This document shows positions 16,877-26,216 of a stretch of 34,561 bases of DNA, in pieces; position 1 is the first letter of the stretch; every line of letters starts with the position of its first letter. Made by a program: the position numbers and the translations under genes. Source of the DNA: an uncultured bacterium (GTDB lineage: Bacteria > Bacteroidota > Bacteroidia > Chitinophagales > Chitinophagaceae); the NCBI GenBank assembly GCA_903920455.1, contig CAIXLY010000103.1:1-34561 (forward strand). The letters run 5' to 3'. The notes beneath the pieces were generated by a model. It was given only the letters and a program-made list of their open reading frames with translations. It did no database searches and was not told the origin of the DNA.

Positions 16877-18346
16877 ATGTTCTCAGCATTTGATAATTTC
16901 CCGGCCTTATTGATTTGGCTGCCTCTAGCAGGCGCACTACTATCCTTTTTTATAAGGTCAGAAATAGTGGCCAAAACTACTGCGCTTGTTGTATCTGCCT
17001 TGAGCCTTGGTATTGTTGTTGCTAGCCTATTTTATAGCGACCCCAAATTTTATCAGCTTACGCAGGTTAGTTATGTTTGGTTGCCCGGCATCGGCAGTAG
17101 CTTTGCCTTGGTCCTCGATGGCCTCACCACCACATTGTGTTTGCTGACAGCCTTGGTTTTTCCAATGATATTTCTGTTAATTCCCAAAGGTCGTTTTCAA
17201 AGTGCCAATAACTTTTACGGGTTGATGTTGCTAACCCATTGTGGGTTGATGGGTGTATTCATGGCAGCTGACGCACTTGTATTTTATTTGTTCTGGGAAC
17301 TGGCGCTTATTCCTGTATATTTTCTTTCATCCATTTGGGGAGGGGAGAAGCGAATCAAGGCCACATTTAAATTCTTCATCTATACCTTCTTAGGGTCATT
17401 ATTTTTATTGATTGGTATACTGTATTTGTATCTGCACCAAAACACCCAAAGCTTTTCGATTGTCTCTTTTTATGGTGCTGAATTAACTGCAACTGAGCAA
17501 ACATGGCTCTTCTTATTGTTTTTTGTTGCATTTGCCATCAAGATGCCAATTTTTCCATTTCACACATGGCAGCCTGATGCATACGAACAGGCGCCAACTC
17601 CTGTAACGATGGTGCTTAGTGCGGTAATGGTGAAGATGGGATTATTTGGTGTGTTAAGATGGTTGATTCCATTGTTTCCGCTGGCCGTAAAAAATTTCAA
17701 TACCACAATCATCATCGTTATTGTTGTCGGTATGATTTATGCATCCTTGATTGCCATCTATCAGGACAACCTTAAAAAACTAATTGCTTATTCTTCCATT
17801 GCACATATTGGGTTGATGGCTGCAGGAGCATTTACCTTGTCCTCAGTTGCAATAGAAGGAATTTTAGTCCAAATGTTTAATCATGGCATCAACATCATGG
17901 CCCTTTGGATTGTGGCGGATATAATTGAGCAGCAAACCGGAACCAACAAGATATCAGCGCTTGGCGGCATCGCCAAGAAAGCGCCAATGCTAAGTGTTTT
18001 CCTTGTGATTGCAGCCTTTGCGAATATTGCGTTACCACTCACCAATGCCTTTGTAGGAGAGTTTATGATATTTAACGGACTATATCAATTCAAACCTTGG
18101 ATTGCTGCTTTGGCTGGTGTTAGCATCATACTCTCTGCCGTGTATACGCTTAACATGGTCAAGAATGTATTTTACGGAGAGTCCAGTGCTGCGGTCACTA
18201 AGTTCACTGATATCTCTAGAGTTCAGGTTTCGGTATTGTCTGTACTCACCATTTTCATTCTCATTGCAGGCATTTATCCTACACCGATGTTTGAATTTAT
18301 ATCCGATGCAGTTGGACCTATCATAAAAAAATACAATCCCAATTAA
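16877..18346 (+). CDS. nuoM: NADH-quinone oxidoreductase subunit M (antiporter-like)
   Basis: A 489-residue polytopic membrane protein of the NuoM/ND4 family. Diagnostic stretches are FYLFWELALIPVYFLSSIWG with the conserved helix-5 Glu, KMPIFPFHTWQPDAYEQAPT with the helix-7 Lys, and AYSSIAHIGLMAAGAFTLSS. It is one of three antiporter-like proton channels in the membrane arm. It is spaced 13 bp from nuoL and 15 bp from nuoN, consistent with one transcript. Confidence 0.97.
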   Translation: MFSAFDNFPALLIWLPLAGALLSFFIRSEIVAKTTALVVSALSLGIVVASLFYSDPKFYQLTQVSYVWLPGIGSSFALVLDGLTTTLCLLTALVFPMIFLLIPKGRFQSANNFYGLMLLTHCGLMGVFMAADALVFYLFWELALIPVYFLSSIWGGEKRIKATFKFFIYTFLGSLFLLIGILYLYLHQNTQSFSIVSFYGAELTATEQTWLFLLFFVAFAIKMPIFPFHTWQPDAYEQAPTPVTMVLSAVMVKMGLFGVLRWLIPLFPLAVKNFNTTIIIVIVVGMIYASLIAIYQDNLKKLIAYSSIAHIGLMAAGAFTLSSVAIEGILVQMFNHGINIMALWIVADIIEQQTGTNKISALGGIAKKAPMLSVFLVIAAFANIALPLTNAFVGEFMIFNGLYQFKPWIAALAGVSIILSAVYTLNMVKNVFYGESSAAVTKFTDISRVQVSVLSVLTIFILIAGIYPTPMFEFISDAVGPIIKKYNPN

Positions 18347-18361
18347 AATATTGACAGTACT

Positions 18362-19735
18362 ATGAACGCAATTATTATTTCTGCTTTATGGGGTGTACTG
18401 ATGATGTATACCGGCTTCATGACAAGCGCCAAGCGTACTGTCTCCTTGGTTGCTATAATCGGGGTTGTATTGGTATTTGTTGCCAATTGGTTGGAATACC
18501 TCGGCCTATCTTTTGTCAATATGGATATGATGGGAATGTTGCAATTCAACACATTTGGACTCGTATTCAATGGCATCATCCTGTTTTCAACCCTTATCTA
18601 TTTTTTGCTTTCGTCTACTGAAATTGAAAAATCAAGTCATACTCCTTCCGATCTGTATGCCTTGATGTTCTTTGTACTTTCAGGGATATCTGTTATTGCA
18701 GGATTTCAATCGCTATTGATGCTATTTATTGGAATTGAAATTATTTCTATTCCACTATACGTTCTTGCAGGAAGTGATAAGTCAAATCTTAAAAGCAATG
18801 AGGCCGCCTTGAAGTATTTCTTGATGGGAGCCTTTTCAACAGGACTCATGCTCATGGGTATTGCACTTTTATATGGTTCTTCAGGCAGCTTTAGTTTGGA
18901 AGGTGTGGCTGCAGGTGTGGGCGTGCTGACTCCGATGAGGGCCAGTGGGATGGTATTGCTGTTGGCTTCAATGTCCTTCAAGGTATCTGCGGCACCTTTT
19001 CACTTTTGGACACCTGATGTCTATGAAGGTTCCCCAACAGTGTACACTTCTTTTATGGCCACGGTTGTTAAGTCTGCCGCCTTTTTTGCCTTTTTAAAAT
19101 TATTTGAATCTGCATTCGGGGAAGTTCATGGCGAATGGCAAATGTTGGTTGCAGTCATTGCTGCACTCACATTAATTATTGGAAATATTACTGCTGTGTT
19201 TCAGCAGAGTGTTAAACGAATGCTTAGTTATTCTTCAATCGCACAAGCTGGCTTTATGATGCTTGGTGTGTTTGCGCTTAACACCTATGCCAAACAAGGG
19301 ATGATTCTCTATTTTGCAGCATATAGTCTCGCTACAATTGCCTTATTTGCAGTGCTGGCTAAGCTTAAAGATCATTCCATAGAAGCACTCAATGGTTTTG
19401 CAAAGCAACATCCTGTAGTTGCATTTTCTGTGTTGATCAGTCTACTTTCACTTGCCGGTATCCCACTCACAGCAGGATTTTTTGCGAAGTATTATATGCT
19501 CTTGGCAGTGTTGAAATATGCGGAGCTTCTATGGCTTGCTTTGGTGGCTATATTATCAGCGGCAATAAGTGTGTATTATTATTTCCGGTTGATACAGGCT
19601 ATTTATTTCAGAGAACCAGCAGCGGAGTCAGAACTTGATTTTTCCGGATTTTTCAAGGTTGTCATGGTTTTTAATGCAATACTGATACTTGTATTGGGTA
19701 TTCATCCTGATTGGTTGATCAAGCTGATTTATTAG
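18362..19735 (+). CDS. nuoN: NADH-quinone oxidoreductase subunit N (antiporter-like)
   Basis: A 457-residue polytopic membrane protein of the NuoN/ND2 family and the last nuo gene. Typical segments are MLFIGIEIISIPLYVLAGSD, SFKVSAAPFHFWTPDVYEGS and LSYSSIAQAGFMMLGVFALN. It is the antiporter-like channel closest to the peripheral arm after NuoH, NuoJ and NuoK. I see no hairpin terminator in the 84 bp after its stop; instead there is a perfect dyad and a candidate promoter for the next gene, so some read-through is possible. Confidence 0.96.
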   Translation: MNAIIISALWGVLMMYTGFMTSAKRTVSLVAIIGVVLVFVANWLEYLGLSFVNMDMMGMLQFNTFGLVFNGIILFSTLIYFLLSSTEIEKSSHTPSDLYALMFFVLSGISVIAGFQSLLMLFIGIEIISIPLYVLAGSDKSNLKSNEAALKYFLMGAFSTGLMLMGIALLYGSSGSFSLEGVAAGVGVLTPMRASGMVLLLASMSFKVSAAPFHFWTPDVYEGSPTVYTSFMATVVKSAAFFAFLKLFESAFGEVHGEWQMLVAVIAALTLIIGNITAVFQQSVKRMLSYSSIAQAGFMMLGVFALNTYAKQGMILYFAAYSLATIALFAVLAKLKDHSIEALNGFAKQHPVVAFSVLISLLSLAGIPLTAGFFAKYYMLLAVLKYAELLWLALVAILSAAISVYYYFRLIQAIYFREPAAESELDFSGFFKVVMVFNAILILVLGIHPDWLIKLIY

Positions 19736-19749
19736 GGTTTAATTGCGAT

Positions 19750-19764
19750 AACACAAATTGTGTT
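19750..19764. promoter_or_regulatory. Perfect dyad upstream of the ABC permease gene
   Basis: AACACAA (19750-19756) and TTGTGTT (19758-19764) form a perfect inverted repeat around a single A. It lies 14 bp after the nuoN stop and about 20 bp upstream of a candidate promoter. Size and symmetry fit a repressor or activator site, but no regulator gene is in the window. The lack of a T-run argues against a terminator. Confidence 0.4.
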
Positions 19765-19781
19765 GCCTCATGCTTCAAACT

Positions 19782-19815
19782 TTTGACTCCAAGCGGGCAG
19801 GTTTAACTAATTTTA
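19782..19815 (+). promoter_or_regulatory. Candidate promoter of the ABC permease gene
   Basis: TTTG at 19782-19785, a 22-bp spacer and TAATTTTA at 19808-19815 resemble the Bacteroidota TTTG / TAnnTTTG promoter, with a slightly long spacer and one mismatch. The -7 element ends 4 bp before the ATG at 19820, so the transcript would be nearly leaderless. Confidence 0.45.
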
Positions 19816-19819
19816 CGTT

Positions 19820-21097
19820 ATGAAACTTACTGATAATCTGGCACTAGCCTGGAGAACTGTACGGAGCAATACGCTGCGTACAGCCATCACGGTTGCTATC
19901 ATTGCATTTGGGATCATGGCACTTGTAGGAATTATTACAGCCATTGAGGCAATGAACAACAGCCTTAGAGATAGTTTCTCTACAATGGGGGCAAATGCAT
20001 TTAGTATTAGATACAAAGAAAGGCGGATGTCATTCGGTCGCAATAATCAGGTTACCAAATCCAATACCAGATCAACTCGAAAGGAAAAGCAATCAAATGC
20101 GGGCAAACTCATTACGTTTAAGCAGGCCAAGCAGTTTAAACAGAATTATGCTTACCCTGCAAGCGTTAGTATTGGATTGAATGGTCCGAGAAATACCGTT
20201 GTCAATTACGCCAATAAAAAAACCAATCCTACGGTTACTGTGACTGGGGGGGATGAAAATTATTTACAACTCAGCGGTTACGAGATTGGATTTGGTAGAA
20301 ACTTTAACCGTACTGATGTCGAGAATGGGCAGGATATATGCATCATCGGGAAAGATGTTGCTTACAAATTATTTGGTTCGCGTTATGACAGGGCACTCGA
20401 TAAAGTTATTCGTGTTGGAGGCAATAAATACCGCGTTATTGGCATCACCAAAGAAAAGGGATCAAGTGCTTTTTTGCAGGCAGACAATGTTGTATTTGCA
20501 ACGTATACCAACGTAAGGCAACGTTATCCCAATAAAAATCAATCATATGCTTTGGCCATCATGGTAGACGATGTCAATCAGTTGGAGTCCGCCATCGGGG
20601 AGGCTGAAGGAACCTTCCGGCCAATCAGGGGGTTGGGGATATCTGAAGAGAGTAATTTTTATGTTGACAAAAGCGATAGCATTGCCGCAACCTTTATTGG
20701 GTTGTTAGGTACAATTTCTGCAGCGGCAGGAGCAATTGGTTTCATCACATTAATCGGTGCCGCCATTGGGTTAATGAACATCATGCTCGTTGCAGTTACC
20801 GAACGTACAAAAGAAGTTGGGTTGATTATGGCCCTTGGGGGTAAACGCAATTCAATACGTGCACAATTCCTGTTTGAATCTACCCTCATAAGTCTAATGG
20901 GTGCAGTTATCGGCATTCTTCTTGGCGTGATCATAGGAAACCTTGTAGGAAGCTTGATGGATACCCCATTTTTTATTCCTTGGAAAGTGATTACCATTGG
21001 TATTGTCATTTGTTCAGCAGTTGGACTTATTGCAGGGCTATATCCAGCCATGAAAGCTTCTAGACTTGATCCAATTGTAGCTTTGAGGTATGAGTAG
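19820..21097 (+). CDS. ABC transporter permease, FtsX/MacB type
   Basis: A 425-residue inner-membrane protein with the layout of MacB-type permeases. It has one helix near the N-terminus (residues about 20-45), a large periplasmic domain (about 46-285) and three C-terminal helices. Family marks are the N-terminal [20 protein letters not shown], the post-helix motif [20 protein letters not shown], and the end [20 protein letters not shown]. Such permeases work with a separate ATPase and often a membrane-fusion protein to move lipoproteins, peptides or toxic compounds, or to transmit force in the envelope. Neither partner is next to it here, so its substrate cannot be inferred. It has its own candidate promoter and converges on the protease gene. 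Confidence 0.88.
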   Translation: MKLTDNLALAWRTVRSNTLRTAITVAIIAFGIMALVGIITAIEAMNNSLRDSFSTMGANAFSIRYKERRMSFGRNNQVTKSNTRSTRKEKQSNAGKLITFKQAKQFKQNYAYPASVSIGLNGPRNTVVNYANKKTNPTVTVTGGDENYLQLSGYEIGFGRNFNRTDVENGQDICIIGKDVAYKLFGSRYDRALDKVIRVGGNKYRVIGITKEKGSSAFLQADNVVFATYTNVRQRYPNKNQSYALAIMVDDVNQLESAIGEAEGTFRPIRGLGISEESNFYVDKSDSIAATFIGLLGTISAAAGAIGFITLIGAAIGLMNIMLVAVTERTKEVGLIMALGGKRNSIRAQFLFESTLISLMGAVIGILLGVIIGNLVGSLMDTPFFIPWKVITIGIVICSAVGLIAGLYPAMKASRLDPIVALRYE

Positions 21098-21151
21098 ATG
21101 ACTGAGGATGGATCCTCACTGGATATAGATTATATAACTACATCATTAAAT

Positions 21152-21185
21152 AAAAATCCCCCACATTATTGCGGGGGATTTTTTT
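21152..21185. terminator. Bidirectional terminator between convergent genes
   Basis: The stem AAAAATCCCCC (21152-21162) pairs with GGGGGATTTTT (21173-21183) around a 10-nt loop. The A-run on the left and T-run on the right let it work on both strands. It lies between the permease stop at 21097 and the protease stop at 21208. Confidence 0.92.
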
Positions 21186-21207
21186 ATGTTCGATTGAATC
21201 CTGAATT

Positions 21208-23754
21208 CTATTTAGGGTCTAACGCATTTTTGATTCTCTCCGCTACATCCTGCAGGTGATATTTACTCATGTTGTCAGGCATTGCTGAAGTAGCAGCCTG
21301 AATTTCACTTCTAAGCGCAGCAAGGTGTGCTCTTACAACAGAGGTGATGTCTGTTTTCTTTGTATCTGGACCAAAACTGATTGAAAACGATGAGCTGTTT
21401 CCGGTAGCAGTTGTAGCACTGTTTCCTAGTAGAGATATCATTTTTTCTGTATAGCTTTTTTGAAGATTTCTACGGTATCCATCAATTTTCTTCTTGCTTA
21501 CCAACTCTCCCCAGATTCCTTTTTTCAGGTCGCTGAAAAGTTCATCAATGGCGTAAGCATTTGAATAACGATTGGAAGAAATGACTATTCTTGAAAGTCT
21601 TGTTGCCGATAGGATGCTAGACAGTACACCGTCTTGTAAGCTTCCTATTTGATCCATACTCGGATTGCTTATCTTATCGAGAATGTTGTTGTCTGCCAAC
21701 CACATTGGGGTGGTGAAGAGTTGTGTGTTAAGGAATGCAACAGCTTCCTTTTGCGTTGCCTTCGGCGTTACTTCATATACAGCACCTTCTTGTTCAACCG
21801 TTTTTTGGGTTTCATAATATCCTCCAATATTTCTCCCAACATGACCCATGTATCGGCTGAATTGTGATACAACCTGGTTATACATTTCTGACAGGTTATC
21901 ATAGCGATCAGCTTCTTCTTTGGTCCAGGTTTGTAATTGAGTAACAAGCCTTTTTAAATTCTTGATGCCGTATTCACTTGCTTTCATGGCATTGTCACCC
22001 AAATCTTCACTTTGTGTTCTTGGGTCGGCCATGTTGCCATATTCATAAGTGCCAAACCATACACGAGGATTTTCTGCGATGCGTTCATTGTACAGTTTAT
22101 TTCTGTTTTTCTTATCTGCATCTTCATTGTCTGCGCCATATCCGTATCCCCATTCAATTGCCCATTTGTCGTAATCGCCAATCCTTGGAAACAATCCTGC
22201 TTTGCTAATGCTGTCTTCAGGTTGTGCAACATAATTGAATCGTGCATAATCCATGATGGATGCAGTATGTCCATTGGCCTCCACCCATTTTTTATCCCTG
22301 AGTTTTTCTACTGGTGTTTTGCTGCTTGATCCCATGTTGTGACGAAGGCCAAGGGTGTGGCCAACTTCATGTGATGAAACAAAGCGAATTAGGTTGCCCA
22401 TGAGGTCGTCGTCAAAATGCATCTTGCGCGCATCAGGGTCTACTGCTGCTGCTTGCACCATGTACCAGTCATGCAAAAGTTTCATTACGTTGTGGTACCA
22501 GCCAATATGGCTTTCAATGATTTCACCGCTTCTTGGGTCATGTATATTTGGACCATAAGCATTTGGGATGTCAGACGCAAAGTATCTGAGCACAGAAAAT
22601 CTTGCATCTTCCAGGCTCATGGTGCTGTCGTTCTCAGGCCATTCTTTGCCAATGATGGCATTTTTGAAACCAGCCTTTTCAAAAGCACTTTGCCAATCGT
22701 TTATTCCTTGAATAAGGTAGGGCCTCCATTTTTTTGGTGTTGCAGGATCTATATAATAGATGATTTGCTTTTGTGGCTCAACGAGTCCGCCGTTTTTCCA
22801 TTTGTCGAGATCCTCAGCCTTAGGCTCCAATCTCCAACGAACAATAAAATCTGAATTTTCAACTTTCTGTTGGTCGTCACTAAACACGGTATACTCTTCG
22901 GCAAAGAATCCTACACGTATGTCGTTGACCCGCTTCTGCATTGGGTTAGCAGGAAGCAGAACAAAAGAGGTATTGGTTTCAAGCGTAATTGCTCCTGAGC
23001 TTGCGGCGGCAGGAAGTGATGCCGATGGGAATGGGCTTGGGCTGCTTCCACTTCCTGAAGAGGCAGAGAATGTTTTCACCGTTCTAACTTCTGTATTGAT
23101 GGGAAAGCTTTTGATGCTTTCGATATATGAGCGGTCTTTTTGGAAGGAAGTCAGATTGAGCCTTTTTTTTGCATTTGGATTGATCGAAACCGCTTGGTTA
23201 TCACCATTGAAAAATTCCGTAACATCAATCACTGCTCCAGAAGAGTCTTTGCCAAGCGATTTGATATCAAATGAAAATGCGATCGGGTCAAGGGTTGAAT
23301 TCCGAACGGCTTTATAGATTGGCTGGGAAGAATCTGCAACGCTAATCACGGTGACCACACGCATGAAAATTTTATCGTCAGGGCCTTTTTCAAATTTCAC
23401 AACCTGCTGGTTTGCCAGCTCTCCTCCATATACACCTCCGCCACCGGCCACCTTGGTGAAACGGGTGATGGCCATGATTTCTTTGCCGAACAGCGAGTCA
23501 CTAATTTCAAAATAGTGCTTATCCTCAACCTTGTGAACGACAAATAGCCCTTGACTGCTCTTGGCCTTGTCTGTAATTATTTCTTTGTAAGGTTTTGGTC
23601 CGGTTTTTGGCTGAGCTTTAGGGGCAGGGGGTGTTGCGATAGCCTTTGAAGCGGTATCAGATTTCTTCTTGCGATCTTGGGCAACAGGCTGCAATTGTTG
23701 AGCCAGAATCAAAATGCATAAACAGAATGCTTTTGGTACGAATGAATTCATCAT
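21208..23754 (-). CDS. Exported metzincin-like zinc metalloprotease (DUF5117/DUF4953)
   Basis: A protein of about 848 residues. Counting from the ATG at 23754, the N-terminus MMNSFVPKAF leads a hydrophobic segment, giving a Sec signal cut near PVAQ. An N-terminal beta-rich region (about 55-330) is followed by the catalytic domain. This contains HEVGHTLGLRH at 462-472, a full HExxHxxGxxH zinc site with H462, H466, H472 and catalytic E463, and a Met-turn SIMDYARF with M501. I recall this architecture as the DUF5117-DUF4953 zinc-dependent metalloprotease family of Bacteroidota. A Ser/Pro/Ala-rich stretch at about 229-254 looks like a linker. The frame is open to a TTG at 23826, but that adds no sensible N-terminus. 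It probably degrades proteins in the periplasm or outside the cell. Confidence 0.88.
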   Translation of the reverse strand: MMNSFVPKAFCLCILILAQQLQPVAQDRKKKSDTASKAIATPPAPKAQPKTGPKPYKEIITDKAKSSQGLFVVHKVEDKHYFEISDSLFGKEIMAITRFTKVAGGGGVYGGELANQQVVKFEKGPDDKIFMRVVTVISVADSSQPIYKAVRNSTLDPIAFSFDIKSLGKDSSGAVIDVTEFFNGDNQAVSINPNAKKRLNLTSFQKDRSYIESIKSFPINTEVRTVKTFSASSGSGSSPSPFPSASLPAAASSGAITLETNTSFVLLPANPMQKRVNDIRVGFFAEEYTVFSDDQQKVENSDFIVRWRLEPKAEDLDKWKNGGLVEPQKQIIYYIDPATPKKWRPYLIQGINDWQSAFEKAGFKNAIIGKEWPENDSTMSLEDARFSVLRYFASDIPNAYGPNIHDPRSGEIIESHIGWYHNVMKLLHDWYMVQAAAVDPDARKMHFDDDLMGNLIRFVSSHEVGHTLGLRHNMGSSSKTPVEKLRDKKWVEANGHTASIMDYARFNYVAQPEDSISKAGLFPRIGDYDKWAIEWGYGYGADNEDADKKNRNKLYNERIAENPRVWFGTYEYGNMADPRTQSEDLGDNAMKASEYGIKNLKRLVTQLQTWTKEEADRYDNLSEMYNQVVSQFSRYMGHVGRNIGGYYETQKTVEQEGAVYEVTPKATQKEAVAFLNTQLFTTPMWLADNNILDKISNPSMDQIGSLQDGVLSSILSATRLSRIVISSNRYSNAYAIDELFSDLKKGIWGELVSKKKIDGYRRNLQKSYTEKMISLLGNSATTATGNSSSFSISFGPDTKKTDITSVVRAHLAALRSEIQAATSAMPDNMSKYHLQDVAERIKNALDPK

Positions 23755-24032
23755 GTTGAACAGGTTTGTTTGGATGTTAAATATAGGGTTGTTTTGCGTT
23801 AGATAATTAACAAGAGAGCAACGCAAAGGCAGCGTTTTGGTTCAAAAACTGCCTATAATCGCCTGATTTTTAAATTTTCATTAACCCTGTGCTTTTTTTG
23901 CTCAATTTCATTAACTTGCCCAGAATGTGTTAAAAAAATACCTTGATTTGCCCGTCAATTCAATTTTTTTTTTAGTAGCATTGTAAATCATTTTTTTACT
24001 TAACGGCAATCTTAAATTAAAAACCGAAAGTC

Positions 24033-24884
24033 ATGGCTGAAACAAAACCAAGCGCAGCTGCAAAGGCAACATCTCAATCTAAAGGTAGTGGCAATGCAAT
24101 TTCTTATCTGGCACCAATTCTTTGCATCGTGGGCGGATATATTATTTGGAGATTTTTATTGGGAAATTCTGATGGCTTCACTAAGCCTGACGATCTGGGT
24201 GGATTCTGGCCATCGCACAAAGGGCCTAAAGATGCATGGAGTCGTATGTACGAAGGTGGTATCATCGTTCCTTTGTTGATTGGTGCGTTGATCATGGTAG
24301 TTGTTTTCTCAATTGAGCGTTTTCTTACAATCAAAAAAGCAACTGGTACTGGATCAAATGCTGAGTTTGTTCGCAAAGTTCAGTTTCACCTTGCCAACAA
24401 AAATGTAGATGCAGCGCTTACTGAGTGCGACAAACAAAAAGGAAGTGTAGGCAATGTGATGAAAGCTGGTTTGAAAAAATACAAGGAAATGATCTCGGAT
24501 AGTGAAAAAGACACCGAGCAAAAAATTCATGCTATACAAAAAGAAGTTGAAGAGGCTACTGCCCTTGAGCTTCCAATGCTTCAGAAAAATCTCGTGTTCT
24601 TGTCAACACTAACTTCACTTGGTACACTTATCGCCCTTCTTGGAACGGTGTTGGGTATGATCAAGTCATTCTCTGCACTTGGTGAAGAGGGTGGGTCTGG
24701 TGCTGCTGCAGAACTTGCGGTTGGTATCTCTGAAGCACTTTACAATACAGCACTTGGTATTGGTACGTCTTCAGTTGCTCTTATGATGTACAACGTATTT
24801 ACTACTAAGATTGATACAATCACTTATGGTATTGATGAGTCAGGTTTCACTTTGACTCAGAGCTTTGCTTCACAATACAAATAA
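24033..24884 (+). CDS. exbB: MotA/TolQ/ExbB proton channel family protein
   Basis: A 283-residue membrane protein that, with ExbD, forms the proton-driven motor energising TonB. It has an Ala/Ser/Lys-rich start (MAETKPSAAAKATSQS), then helices at about 24-44, 76-98, 188-213 and 232-258. The last two match the family core (LTSLGTLIALLGTVLGMIKS; VGISEALYNTALGIGTSSVA). The first helix is an addition relative to the three-helix E. coli ExbB and is common in Bacteroidota. It is the first gene of an exbB-exbD-exbD-tonB operon. The 278 bp upstream, back to the protease start, are AT-rich with long T-runs; the operon promoter must lie there, but I could not place it confidently. Confidence 0.93.
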   Translation: MAETKPSAAAKATSQSKGSGNAISYLAPILCIVGGYIIWRFLLGNSDGFTKPDDLGGFWPSHKGPKDAWSRMYEGGIIVPLLIGALIMVVVFSIERFLTIKKATGTGSNAEFVRKVQFHLANKNVDAALTECDKQKGSVGNVMKAGLKKYKEMISDSEKDTEQKIHAIQKEVEEATALELPMLQKNLVFLSTLTSLGTLIALLGTVLGMIKSFSALGEEGGSGAAAELAVGISEALYNTALGIGTSSVALMMYNVFTTKIDTITYGIDESGFTLTQSFASQYK

Positions 24885-24891
24885 TTCCTGT

Positions 24892-24906
24892 TTTCCAATA
24901 TGGAAA
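24892..24906 (+). other. Small hairpin after exbB
   Basis: TTTCCA (24892-24897) and TGGAAA (24901-24906) can pair around a 3-nt loop, 7 bp after the exbB stop and inside the operon. No T-run follows. It may set the 3' end of an exbB-enriched transcript; this is inference from position only. Confidence 0.3.
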
Positions 24907-24943
24907 CCCAGGGCGATAGCATCTAAATCTTAAAATAGTAAAC

Positions 24944-25612
24944 ATGCCTAGTGTCAAATTAAAAAAACACGCTCCAGTAAACGACATGACTCCCTTTGTG
25001 GATATTGCGTTCCTGATTCTGTCGTTTTTCATCATGGCTACAAAATTCAAGCCGGAGGAGCCTGTTGAGGTAACTACCCCAAATTCGGTTTCTTCGATTA
25101 TATTGCCTGAGAAGGATGCCTTTATGGTTTCGGTAGACAAGGATGGCAGAATATTTGTTTCGGTAGACAATCCGCAGTTCCGTCAACTGCTTATTGAAAA
25201 CCTCAATACAACAAGAAGTCTTGGTCTTACTCCTGCAGAGATGAAAACCTTTGTGAATTCAGCTAGCGTTGGGGTCCCCTTCAATCAATTAAAAGGATTG
25301 TTGGCTCTTGATCCGGATGATCCGCAAACAGAGCGATTAATTAAGCAGCAGTCTGGTATACCTTGTGCCGATTCAACAGGCGGAGAACTATTCTTCTGGG
25401 TGAGGGATGCTTTGAATGCTTATGCTGGTCGAAAGTTGAACCTCTTGATTAAGGCCGATAACTACACAAAGTATCCTGATTTCAAAAATATCCTCAATGC
25501 TTTCAAAAAGAATGACCAAAACAAGTTTCTTCTTGTAACATCTCCAGAAGATGCTCCAGAAGGCACTGCACTTGCGGTCACTCGTCAGAAGCAAATAACT
25601 GGAGAGAAATAA
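24944..25612 (+). CDS. exbD: ExbD/TolR family protein, long form
   Basis: A 222-residue protein with a short cytoplasmic N-terminus, one membrane helix at about residues 17-33 (MTPFVDIAFLILSFFIM) and a periplasmic domain. D20 in the helix is the conserved proton-carrying Asp. The usual ExbD is near 140 residues; this one has about 80 extra in the periplasmic part, roughly residues 75-150, before LNLLIKADNYTKYPDFKNIL, which matches the normal ExbD fold. It lies 59 bp after exbB and 24 bp before the second exbD. Two exbD genes in tandem are typical of Bacteroidota, where the two proteins may form a mixed dimer. Confidence 0.9.
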   Translation: MPSVKLKKHAPVNDMTPFVDIAFLILSFFIMATKFKPEEPVEVTTPNSVSSIILPEKDAFMVSVDKDGRIFVSVDNPQFRQLLIENLNTTRSLGLTPAEMKTFVNSASVGVPFNQLKGLLALDPDDPQTERLIKQQSGIPCADSTGGELFFWVRDALNAYAGRKLNLLIKADNYTKYPDFKNILNAFKKNDQNKFLLVTSPEDAPEGTALAVTRQKQITGEK

Positions 25613-25636
25613 ACATCATCAAATAAAATACCTAGT

Positions 25637-26170
25637 ATGGCAAGTATAGACACTGGTGGAGGTGATGGTCACAAAAAAGGACCCGGCGTAAAGAAGGCAA
25701 AAAAGCTTTCAACTACGGTGGACATGACACCGATGGTGGACCTGGGCTTTCTTTTGATTACGTTCTTCATCTTCACATCAACGATGGCACAGCCAACTGC
25801 AATGAACTTGTTCATGCCGAAGGATGTTGACAAGCCAGAAGATCAAAACAAGGTTAAAGAGTCTGGAGCATTTACCATTATGTTGGGCAAGCAAGACGTT
25901 GTATATTATTACGAAGGTCTAGATCCCACCAAAATCCAAACTGCAACGTTCAAGACCATCAGGGATGAAATCATCCGCAAGCGGCAAAGTACCAACCCTG
26001 AGGATTTGGTTGTTATCATCAAGCCAACAGAACATGCCACCTACAAAAACACGGTGGATATGTTGGATGAGATGACGATTAATGAAATCAAGCGTTATGC
26101 GATGGTCGATATTTCAAAAGTGGAAAACGAGTTAATCAATATTACTGAAGCCGCTGCCGGAATAGAGTGA
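25637..26170 (+). CDS. exbD: ExbD/TolR family protein, second copy
   Basis: A 177-residue ExbD. After a Gly/Lys-rich cytoplasmic leader (MASIDTGGGDGHKKGPGVKK) comes the membrane helix VDMTPMVDLGFLLITFFIFT at about residues 28-47, with conserved D35. The periplasmic domain ends with EHATYKNTVDMLDEMTINEI, the family's usual helix. It differs clearly from the upstream copy in length and sequence, so the pair is an old duplication. It lies 46 bp before tonB and acts with ExbB and TonB. Confidence 0.92.
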   Translation: MASIDTGGGDGHKKGPGVKKAKKLSTTVDMTPMVDLGFLLITFFIFTSTMAQPTAMNLFMPKDVDKPEDQNKVKESGAFTIMLGKQDVVYYYEGLDPTKIQTATFKTIRDEIIRKRQSTNPEDLVVIIKPTEHATYKNTVDMLDEMTINEIKRYAMVDISKVENELINITEAAAGIE

Positions 26171-26216
26171 TTTGTGAAAATTCAAAGAATATGAATCTCA
26201 ATTAAAAAGCATTACA

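Noticed and set aside
23755-23826. Upstream TTG start for the metalloprotease
   Set aside because: It would push the signal peptide 24 residues inward; ATG 23754 or 23751 gives a normal signal peptide.
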